Source of the DNA: Anaerolineae bacterium
GTDB taxonomy: Bacteria > Chloroflexota > Anaerolineae > JAAYZQ01
Direction of reading: 5' to 3'
Length of the DNA: 27,287 nucleotides
NCBI GenBank assembly: GCA_016929795.1
Contig: JAFGIA010000099.1
Coordinates: forward strand, 1 to 27,287
A program made the translations under genes and the position numbers. Shown one piece after another: positions 8,793-15,809 of the stretch. The stretch's first letter is position 1, and each line of letters starts with the position of its first letter. The notes beneath the pieces were generated by a model, which saw only the letters and a program-made list of their open reading frames with translations, did no database searches and was not told the origin of the DNA.

Positions 8793-11121
8793 CCGGCCCC
8801 ACCTCCAGCCTCAGATCCAGCGCCGCCAGGCCCAGCGCATCCGCAATCTCTTGGACAGCCGTCTTGAGCACCACATCCACACTCAGCGTCTGCCGCATGC
8901 GCGCCGTGGCCTCTGCGACCAACCGGTCACTCGCCGCGCGCTGCTGAGCCTCCTGGAACAGCCTCGCCCTCTCGAGCGCCAGCGACAGCCGCGCCGCCAC
9001 CGCCCTCACCAGCTCTATCTCGCTGGCCGACGCGGCCCGGTCCGCCAACTTGACCTGCAGCCGGCCCACCTCCTCGTCTTGCACCTGCAGCGGCACCGCG
9101 ACGGTTGCGGCATCCACCGCGACCGTTGCGGCATCCACCGTCGCCCCATCTTCCCCAACCGGCACGACGTCTACGCCATCGTACACGTAGCGCAGCGACA
9201 TGGTCCCTGAATCCGCAGCCGCCCGTGCCACAAACTCGCGCCATCCCGCCTGTGCCTGCTCGCCGGCCAGCATCGTGATCTCGCGCAGCCGGTCTTGTGC
9301 TTCGCGCAGCAGTCGCGCGTTGTCGATCGCCAGCGCCAACTGGTCCGCCAGCGTCTGCAGCACTGCCACATCCTCCTGGCCAAATGCCTCGCGATCCACG
9401 GACTGGACGTCGAGCACGCCCAACACCTCCCCATACGCCACCAGGGGGAGTGCGATCTCGGATCTCGTCTGGGGCAGATCGGGATTGTCAAAGAACACCG
9501 CATCCTGGCCCACATCCAGCGCGATGCGCGGCTCGCGGCTGCTCGCCGCGTGGCCCACGATGCCTCGGGTTCCCACGGGCAACCGGTGACCATGGGCCAG
9601 CATCCGCTGCCCCCCTTCGGAAGAAGCCGCACGCAGCACGGCATACCTGCCTGCCTCATCGATCAAAAAGATGCCGACATGATAGAACTTCATCCGATCC
9701 GTAATCAAACGCGCCGCCTCGTCGAGCAGAGTGCCCACGTCGCGGATCGCCGCCGCCTCACGTGCCACCTGCGCCGCCGCTTCCAACTGGTCGCGCCCGC
9801 GGTCCAGCGCCGCGGTGCGCCGCGCCACCCGGTCCTCCAGTGTGCTGCGGATGCCCTCCAGCTCCTTGTTGCTCACCAACAGCGCCGCCTCCGCATGCCG
9901 CCGGCGCACGTTCGTCCGCACCAAGCCCGCAATCACCAACACCAACCCGATGAACACACTCCCGCCGCCCAGGATCCAACCCCTGTAGCGCTCGTAAAAC
10001 GTGAGTGGGCGATTGATCACCACTGCGTCTTGGGGCAAGGCCGACAGCGGGATATTCCACCGCGCCACAGCCGTGTAATCGAACATGTACCGGTTCGGAC
10101 TCTCCATCACGACCGGGATGGTGTCGACCGGCTCTCCCTGCACGATGCGCAGCGCCATCTCGGCCGCTGCCTTGCCCTGCTCAAAACCGCTGGTCAGCAT
10201 TCCCCCCACGATCCCGTATCCCAGGCTGAAATCCCACGTCCCATACACAGGCACAGGGCTGCTCTCCACCACCCGCCGGATGCTCTCATCATACTCGTAG
10301 AATGTGCCCGACTTGTCGACCAGGAAGCGTGTATAAAACACAATGCTCTGCGGCGGCAGCACCCTGAGCGCGCGTTCCAAGTCCACCATGTCCACCGCTT
10401 CGAACCACACAAAAGTAACCCGCCCCTTATACTCCTCCTCGATCGCCTTCAACTCCGAGTGCAACCTCTGCCCCGTCGTCGTCGTGTCGTTCACAATGGC
10501 CACCAACTGCGTGTCCGGGTGGAGGCCCAGCGCCAGCTCGATCCCCTCCCTCACGTCAGCCGCCTCGTTTACCCCCGTGAATCCTGCGTGGCCCACCAGG
10601 TCCGCCGGGTCCAAATAGTTCACCCCGCAGAACACCACCGGTGTCTCGCCGAACAGCTCGTCGCGGTGTTCCAGCAGAAAACTGAAGGCGTTGTTATCCG
10701 AAACAACGATCGCGTCAAAGTTGCGCTCTGCAAACTTGTAGCGATACGTATCGAGCAGCAGCGCCAGGTACTCGTCGTCATAGATCCTGTTCGTATCCAT
10801 GTACTCGAACTGGACGTCGACATCTACCCCACTCGACAGCGCAGATCCGCCCTCCCCCAGCACACTCATAATTCCAGTCGAAATATCGTCCGTCCACTTG
10901 TAGCCCACATTGTACGAGTGCAGCACCAGCACACTGCCCGTGCCCGCCGCCGCGCCCGCGACCGTTGCGGCCATCCCCTCACTCCCCCCCCTTGAGGAGG
11001 AGGCAGGGGGGGGATGAGCCTCCACCCCCGCGACCGTTGCGGCCGCGACCGTTGCGGCCATCACACTCCCGGCCAAGACCGAGACCACCACCATCAGGCC
11101 CACCACGAACCTCTTGCCCAT
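8758..11121 (-). CDS. Binding-protein-like sensor fused to two GAF domains
   Basis: 787 residues from the ATG at 11121. A signal-anchor-like segment (about 5-22) is followed by an Ala/Thr/Val and Pro/Ser/Gly low-complexity stretch (22-60). An extracytoplasmic domain then starts 'VLVLHSYNVGYKWTDDI' (62-370) and resembles the ABC-transporter substrate-binding-like domain (ABC_sub_bind family) found as a sensor in two-component proteins. One TM follows (382-403), then a coiled coil (405-450), GAF1 (460-605, 'FFDNPDLPQTRSEIALPL'), a short, diverged GAF2 (about 620-722) and the half-GAF tail (728-775). The start at 11121 is chosen because it gives a clean hydrophobic N-terminus and has a GGAAGGG site; an ATG at 11157 lies at the edge of the repeat cluster. 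The diverged GAF2 contains two 7-residue Ala-Thr-Val repeats (about 663-676). Confidence 0.9.
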   Translation of the reverse strand: MGKRFVVGLMVVVSVLAGSVMAATVAAATVAGVEAHPPPASSSRGGSEGMAATVAGAAAGTGSVLVLHSYNVGYKWTDDISTGIMSVLGEGGSALSSGVDVDVQFEYMDTNRIYDDEYLALLLDTYRYKFAERNFDAIVVSDNNAFSFLLEHRDELFGETPVVFCGVNYLDPADLVGHAGFTGVNEAADVREGIELALGLHPDTQLVAIVNDTTTTGQRLHSELKAIEEEYKGRVTFVWFEAVDMVDLERALRVLPPQSIVFYTRFLVDKSGTFYEYDESIRRVVESSPVPVYGTWDFSLGYGIVGGMLTSGFEQGKAAAEMALRIVQGEPVDTIPVVMESPNRYMFDYTAVARWNIPLSALPQDAVVINRPLTFYERYRGWILGGGSVFIGLVLVIAGLVRTNVRRRHAEAALLVSNKELEGIRSTLEDRVARRTAALDRGRDQLEAAAQVAREAAAIRDVGTLLDEAARLITDRMKFYHVGIFLIDEAGRYAVLRAASSEGGQRMLAHGHRLPVGTRGIVGHAASSREPRIALDVGQDAVFFDNPDLPQTRSEIALPLVAYGEVLGVLDVQSVDREAFGQEDVAVLQTLADQLALAIDNARLLREAQDRLREITMLAGEQAQAGWREFVARAAADSGTMSLRYVYDGVDVVPVGEDGATVDAATVAVDAATVAVPLQVQDEEVGRLQVKLADRAASASEIELVRAVAARLSLALERARLFQEAQQRAASDRLVAEATARMRQTLSVDVVLKTAVQEIADALGLAALDLRLEVGPDGGNGDGEPVD
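9098..9139. repeat. Tandem 21-bp repeat with GCGACCGTTGCGG core
   Basis: Two 21-bp units differ by one base. They encode two 7-residue Ala-Thr-Val units inside the diverged GAF2 of the gene at 8758-11121. Confidence 0.85.
10958..11057. repeat. GCGACCGTTGCGG repeats and a G/C-run insert
   Basis: Copies lie at 10958-10970, 11030-11042 and 11045-11057, the last two with a 15-bp period. Between them is a C7...G7 inverted pair (about 10984-11012). Together they encode the low-complexity stretch between the signal anchor and the binding domain. Confidence 0.75.
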
Positions 11122-11157
11122 GATCACCCTTCCACCGTCCCGCCCTCCGACCCCCAT

Positions 11158-11201
11158 CCGAGTATCCTCGGACTGAGTACCCTCGGACTGAGTCCCCTCG
11201 G
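11158..11201. repeat. Triple 15-bp tandem palindromic repeats in an intergenic gap
   Basis: Three consecutive units GAGTAYCCTCGGACT-like fill the gap between the genes at 11208-13043 and 8758-11121. Each can fold as a small hairpin in the transcript. Confidence 0.85.
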
Positions 11202-11207
11202 ACCCTT

Positions 11208-13043
11208 TCAGGCGCCCGGCGAGGACTCTTGCCCCGAGTACTCTCGCCCCTGAGCGCCCCCGGGCGCTCGGATCTCTACCAGCGACTGGCTCGCGCCCAG
11301 CGCTCGCCCCACCTCGCGCACCGCCACCTGCAAGATCGTCTCGGGATCGAGCGAAGCCTGCATCTGCCTCGTAATCTGGTCCACCAGCCCCTCTTGCGCC
11401 GCGCGCTGCTGCGTCTGCTCCAGCAAGCGCAGGTTCTCGGCTGCGAACGCCAGCCGTGCCCCCACCGCCTCAATAGCCGAAATCTCTTCGCGCCGCCACG
11501 CGCCCGCGTCGCGCGGCCGGTGAAACGCCAATACCCCGATGACTGCCTCCCTCAGGCGCACAGGCACCGCCACCACGTGCTGGTTGGTCTCCTCGTCGAA
11601 CCGCGTCACCGGCCCCTTCTCCGTGCGCTCCCTGCGCCCCTGCCCCTCTCCGGAGCCGGCTTCCAACCGCGCCGGCCCTCGGGCCTCACCCGAGTACCCT
11701 CGGGCCTGGTCCAGCGTCTCTTGCCACACGGCATCGCCGGGTGTGCCCACCGGCTGCCACGAATAGGCCGGCCGCGGTCGATCGCCCACGAAACGGGTCC
11801 ACGCCTCTGCCGTGTACTGGCGCTGCAGTGCATTCAGTTCGTCGAGCCTCGCCTGCACCTCGCCAAACAGGCGTGCATTGTCGAGCGCCACCGCAAGCTG
11901 GTCGGCCAAGCCATGCAGAGACTGCACCTCTCGGTCCGTCAAGGACCTCCCTTGGGGTGAAACGACATACAACACGCCAAGCAACTGCGACCCCACGTGA
12001 AGCGGCAGCGCAACCTCCGCCAGGGCACCACCGGCCTGGCTCGCTCCCTCAGGCGCATGAGGCGCCTGCCCGCGGTTTGTGCGCACCAGCTCTGCCACCG
12101 CCGGGGGCACATGGAGCTCCCCGGCAGCATCAGCCGGCACGGCCTCGCCAACCACCGGCCCGGCCATCAGCGCGCCACTCGCCGGCTCGACCAGGTACAC
12201 CGCCACCGCGCGCATGTCAAGGCGTGCCGTCATCAAGCTGACTGCACGCTGGAGCAGCTCGTCGCGTGCCAGCACCCCCGAGATTTCGTGCGAGATCCCG
12301 GCCACGGTCTCGAGCAACCGCGTGTACCGGTCCAGCTCTGTGCTGCTCGCCGCCAACTCCCCGTGCGTCCTCGCCAGATCTGCCGCCGCCTCTCGCGTCT
12401 CGGCCAGCGCCTCTTCCTGCGCACGACAAAACGTCGCCAGCATGACCACCAATGCGACCAGGATCAATCCAAACGACAGTCCCTGGCTCAGCCACTGGCT
12501 CACCGCCAGCGAATTCTCCCTGATAATCAGCCACTCCGCCATCACCCCTGTACCGGCAGCGGCTGCAAATAATAAATATAGCACCCCACTCAGCAGCGCC
12601 ATGGCCACCCCGGAGCGGAAGCCGAGAATGATCAGGCCCATCGCCGGCAGGCCTAGCAGGAACACCACGCCATTGCCAAGGAGGCCGAGGATCGCCAGGT
12701 AGATCACCGCCGCCGCATATCCCACCAGAAGCAAGCCCCATGCCCGAATGCGATAGTCCAGCCTTCCGCGCAGCGGCGCCAGGGCCAGCACGAGGGCATA
12801 CACCACCATGAATGGCGCCGTCTGTGACCACCATCCTGGCTCGTCCACAGCCTGTACTATCGAGATGGTCAACACCACCGCGCCCATAGCCGCCACCGCG
12901 ACCAACAGACGATCCGTGACGCGGGCGCGCCACGCGTCCAGGTCAAACCGCTCGCCCGCCGCGGCCGCACCGGTGCCGGCAAGCCCCCAGCGTCGAGCCT
13001 GCTCGTCACCATCCCCCCTGCTCCGCCCTCCCCCATCCGCCAT
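11208..13043 (-). CDS. Membrane-anchored tandem-GAF sensor without output domain
   Basis: 611 residues from the ATG at 13043. A hydrophilic Gly/Arg-rich start (1-44) leads into about six TM segments (46-205). A coiled coil (206-245), GAF1 (255-393), a linker with 'YTAEAWTRF', GAF2 (410-541) and the half-GAF tail (548-592) follow. GAF1 lacks the 'FDNPDLPETRSE' signature of its neighbours, so it is the most diverged of the set. No output domain is present. AGGAG lies 9 nt upstream of the ATG; a GTG at 13049 is too close to that site. The gap to the upstream gene is 77 bp. The palindromic repeat encodes 'ARGYSGEARG' inside GAF2 (447-456) and 'GREYSGQ' at the extreme C-terminus. Confidence 0.9.
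   Translation of the reverse strand: MADGGGRSRGDGDEQARRWGLAGTGAAAAGERFDLDAWRARVTDRLLVAVAAMGAVVLTISIVQAVDEPGWWSQTAPFMVVYALVLALAPLRGRLDYRIRAWGLLLVGYAAAVIYLAILGLLGNGVVFLLGLPAMGLIILGFRSGVAMALLSGVLYLLFAAAAGTGVMAEWLIIRENSLAVSQWLSQGLSFGLILVALVVMLATFCRAQEEALAETREAAADLARTHGELAASSTELDRYTRLLETVAGISHEISGVLARDELLQRAVSLMTARLDMRAVAVYLVEPASGALMAGPVVGEAVPADAAGELHVPPAVAELVRTNRGQAPHAPEGASQAGGALAEVALPLHVGSQLLGVLYVVSPQGRSLTDREVQSLHGLADQLAVALDNARLFGEVQARLDELNALQRQYTAEAWTRFVGDRPRPAYSWQPVGTPGDAVWQETLDQARGYSGEARGPARLEAGSGEGQGRRERTEKGPVTRFDEETNQHVVAVPVRLREAVIGVLAFHRPRDAGAWRREEISAIEAVGARLAFAAENLRLLEQTQQRAAQEGLVDQITRQMQASLDPETILQVAVREVGRALGASQSLVEIRAPGGAQGREYSGQESSPGA
11233..11246. repeat. Palindromic repeat copy at a gene's 3' end
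   Basis: CCCGAGTACTCTCG encodes 'REYSG' close to the C-terminus of the gene at 11208-13043, just upstream of the triple array. Confidence 0.65.
11689..11704. repeat. Palindromic repeat copy (perfect core)
   Basis: CCCGAGTACCCTCGGG in GAF2 of the gene at 11208-13043, encoding 'ARGYSG'. Confidence 0.8.
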
Positions 13044-13120
13044 CACCACTCACTCCTCACTCAAATCCGACTCGAGGCCCCTTGGACCTCGCCCTTCTGC
13101 CGGCTGCTCGTGGCCAAAGC

Positions 13121-15787
13121 TCAAGCCCCCGTCCCGGGGGCGACCCGAGCGGGTACCCGCTGCGTGCCCTCGGGTCCAATCTCCACATACCCCCCTGAAG
13201 CCCCGATCAGCTCTGCCAGCTCTTCCACCGTCGCACGCAACACCTGGTCCAGGTCAAAAGAAGACGTGACCCGGTCACTGAGTTGGCGGATGCGATGCTC
13301 GCGCCACGCCTGCTGCTGCGATGCCTCCAGCAGGCGCGCGCGATCGAGCGCCGCCGCCGCCTGGTCGGCCACCGTCTCGTACAGCCGTAGCGACACCGGC
13401 GAAAAGGGACCTGGCGTCACTCGATCCACCATCAGAAAACCGATCTCCGACCCGAGTACCCTCGGGCCCCCTTGGGCCGAGTACCCAGGCCGAGGAGGCC
13501 CGAGCTCTGCTCGGGACCTCGGCACGTCGTCCTCACCGGGCCGAGACCGCACCCGGAGCGGCACTAGCACCAGCGCCCGAATGCCCATCCTCTGCAGCGC
13601 TTGCCGCGCTCCCTCTGGCACCCGATCGTCCGTCAGAATGTCGTCAATGGTCGTAACACTCCTCACCAGCGACAGCGGCAGCATCTCACTCTCAGACACC
13701 GGCACTTTGGGCAGCAACTGCGGCGAACCCAAACCCGGCTCCCCCCCTGCTGAATCCTGGAACCCAAATCCCGCATCCCTCTTGGACGAGCGCGCGAGAA
13801 AGGTCACGCCCATCACCTCGCCGTCGAGACCCAGGTCAAACTGCGCCACCGTGCATCCATCCGCTTCCGTCTCGGCCACTGTATCGAGGATCGCCGCACT
13901 CACCTGGTCCACCGTGGTGGAGGCAGCCAGCCGGTGACTTGCACGGTAGAGAGGGCTCGTCGCCTCCAGCAACCCCGCCTCCTGCGAAAACTTGCGCGCG
14001 TTGTCCACCGCCACCGCCACCTGGTCGGCCACCAACTGGAGCACTGCAATGTCCCCCTCCGAAAAGGCCGCCTCACGCGTCGACTGCACGTCCAGCGCAC
14101 CCAGCACCCGGTCGCCCACGAGGAGCGGCAGCGCCATCTCGGAGCGCGTGTCGGGCAGCAGCGGATTGTCAAAGCGCGCGCCGCCTCGAAGCCGCAACCC
14201 CTTGGACCTCGGCCCGGCGCCCTCAGCCGCCGTTGCGCCCGTGACCGTTGCGGCAATGTCCAGCGCGATCTGTGCCTGGCGCGCGCTGCAAGCAGCCCCC
14301 ACCATCGACAGGCCACCGACAGCCAGCTTGTGTCCCGCCCCCTTCATGATCCTGCCCGGCTCACCCGTCCCCGCTTCCAACAGCGCATACTCCCCCGCGT
14401 CATCCAACAAAAAGAGCCCCGCGTAATAGAGGTCGAACCGATCGCGCACCAGCTCCACTACCCGTGCCATCAGCAGCCCCAGGTCCAAGATCGACGCCGC
14501 GGCCCGGCCCACGTCGGCGGCCGTGGCGAGCTGCAACGCGCGCCGCTCCAGCTCGCGCGTGCGGTCCGCCACGCGATCCTCCAGCTCACCGATCGCCCCC
14601 TGAAGCTGTGCTGCCATGTCGTTGAACGACCGTGCCAGCGTCCCGATCTCGTCCTGGCGCGCCAGGGTGGCCTCTCCTGTCACCGCCTGATCCAGATCCC
14701 CTGCCGCCATCCTGGCCGATGCCTCCGCCACCTCCAAGATCGGCTGCGAGATCTGGTGCGACACCCCATACCCCACCCCTGCCACTACCACCCCCGCCAC
14801 CAGGCCCACCAGCAGGATGCCCCAGGCCAACTGCCGCGCCGGTGTCAGCGCCTCCTCCAGCTCCATCTCTGCCAGCAGCGCCACGTCCCGTTCGTCCACC
14901 CACCGGTAGGCCCCAATCACTGGTACCCCTCGATAATTCTCATACACCCCCGCCCCATCCGCCTTGTCCACCAGCGCGGCATCGATGCCCACCGTGTGCA
15001 CCCCGCGCGGAAACTCTTCCCGGCCGGTGCGCGCCTGCGACACAAACAGGTTGGACTGGTCCACCAGGTACGTCTCACCTGTCGTGCCCAGCCCACCCTG
15101 CTCCAGCATGATATCGTCCAGCCGCTCCAGGTTGAGATGCGCCGCCAGCACCCCGATTACGCCCCCCCCAGATGACAGCCTCAGCGGCGTCGCCACCGTC
15201 ATAGCCGGTCCTCCCGTGCTCGCCGATGGATACACATTCTGCACGTACGTGCGCCGCCGCCCTTCGGTGAAAAAGTTGCTCGTCACTTCGTTGCTGCCCT
15301 CGCGTGCAGGCGTCGTCGACACCACCACTTCGCCCCCCGCCTCACGCAAGATCATCAGCTCAGAAAAATCCCCCTTCTGCCTCTGCACATCCACCAAATA
15401 TTCGCGCAGTGCGTCGTGCGCCGCTTCGCTCCCGAGTACCTCTCGGCCCCCGAGTACCCTCGTGCCCCCTCCTTCGACAGACAGTAGATCCTCCGCCAGC
15501 GTCGTCAGAAACGGATTTTGCGCCAGCAGCTCCACGTCTTGCTCCAGGCTCGCCACCCAACGGTTGATCTCGTCCTCCTTCAGCGTCGCCGTCGTCGTCA
15601 GATGGTCCAGCATGTTCTGCTCCAGCGTCCGCCGCCCCTGATGGTAGGCAATCAGCCCCACCACGATCAGCGGCACCAACGACAGCAGCAGGAAATAGGC
15701 CAGGGTGCGCACCAGCAGTTGCTCACCCCACACCCGCCGAACCCGAAACCGAGTATCCCTCGGGCGAGAGCTCCCGGACTTGATCAT
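13121..15787 (-). CDS. dCache-HAMP-GAF-GAF membrane sensor without transmitter
   Basis: 888 residues from the ATG at 15787. TM1 (27-49) is followed by a dCache-type extracytoplasmic domain (50-315, with 'LGTTGETYLVDQSNLFVSQ' and 'YRWVDERDVALLAEM'). Then come TM2 (321-343), HAMP (345-398, 'GDLDQ...RQDEIGTLARSFNDM'), GAF1 (about 425-600, 'RFDNPLLPDTRSEMALPL'), GAF2 (612-822) and a weaker form of the half-GAF tail (831-870). Proteins with this front end normally carry a kinase or a methyl-accepting domain; neither is present. GGAGG precedes the ATG, and the upstream gap is 22 bp. The GTG at 15856 would overlap the upstream gene by 47 bp and is less likely. Palindromic repeat copies encode loops in the dCache (109-120) and in GAF2 (753-781). 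Confidence 0.91.
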   Translation of the reverse strand: MIKSGSSRPRDTRFRVRRVWGEQLLVRTLAYFLLLSLVPLIVVGLIAYHQGRRTLEQNMLDHLTTTATLKEDEINRWVASLEQDVELLAQNPFLTTLAEDLLSVEGGGTRVLGGREVLGSEAAHDALREYLVDVQRQKGDFSELMILREAGGEVVVSTTPAREGSNEVTSNFFTEGRRRTYVQNVYPSASTGGPAMTVATPLRLSSGGGVIGVLAAHLNLERLDDIMLEQGGLGTTGETYLVDQSNLFVSQARTGREEFPRGVHTVGIDAALVDKADGAGVYENYRGVPVIGAYRWVDERDVALLAEMELEEALTPARQLAWGILLVGLVAGVVVAGVGYGVSHQISQPILEVAEASARMAAGDLDQAVTGEATLARQDEIGTLARSFNDMAAQLQGAIGELEDRVADRTRELERRALQLATAADVGRAAASILDLGLLMARVVELVRDRFDLYYAGLFLLDDAGEYALLEAGTGEPGRIMKGAGHKLAVGGLSMVGAACSARQAQIALDIAATVTGATAAEGAGPRSKGLRLRGGARFDNPLLPDTRSEMALPLLVGDRVLGALDVQSTREAAFSEGDIAVLQLVADQVAVAVDNARKFSQEAGLLEATSPLYRASHRLAASTTVDQVSAAILDTVAETEADGCTVAQFDLGLDGEVMGVTFLARSSKRDAGFGFQDSAGGEPGLGSPQLLPKVPVSESEMLPLSLVRSVTTIDDILTDDRVPEGARQALQRMGIRALVLVPLRVRSRPGEDDVPRSRAELGPPRPGYSAQGGPRVLGSEIGFLMVDRVTPGPFSPVSLRLYETVADQAAAALDRARLLEASQQQAWREHRIRQLSDRVTSSFDLDQVLRATVEELAELIGASGGYVEIGPEGTQRVPARVAPGTGA
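13446..13515. repeat. Cluster of palindromic repeat copies
   Basis: A perfect copy at 13451-13466 is followed by a degenerate copy (13478-13493) and the TCTG-centre variant (13499-13515). Positions 13446-13466 are identical to 17983-18003. The cluster encodes a loop of about 28 residues in GAF2 of the gene at 13121-15787. Confidence 0.8.
14241..14253. repeat. Single GCGACCGTTGCGG-type copy
   Basis: GTGACCGTTGCGG encodes 'AATVTG' in the GAF1 loop of the gene at 13121-15787. Confidence 0.5.
15431..15462. repeat. Two palindromic repeat copies in tandem
   Basis: 15431-15446 and 15449-15462 encode 'TRVLGGREVLGS' in the dCache of the gene at 13121-15787. Confidence 0.75.
15749..15763. repeat. Palindromic repeat copy at an N-terminus
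   Basis: CCGAGTATCCCTCGG encodes part of 'SRPRDTRF' just before TM1 of the gene at 13121-15787. Confidence 0.65.
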
Positions 15788-15809
15788 CACACCTCCAGAC
15801 GATTCCTTT

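Noticed and set aside
11158..11201. CRISPR array
   Set aside because: Units are 15 bp, directly adjacent, with no unique spacers and no cas genes, so this is a tandem palindrome.
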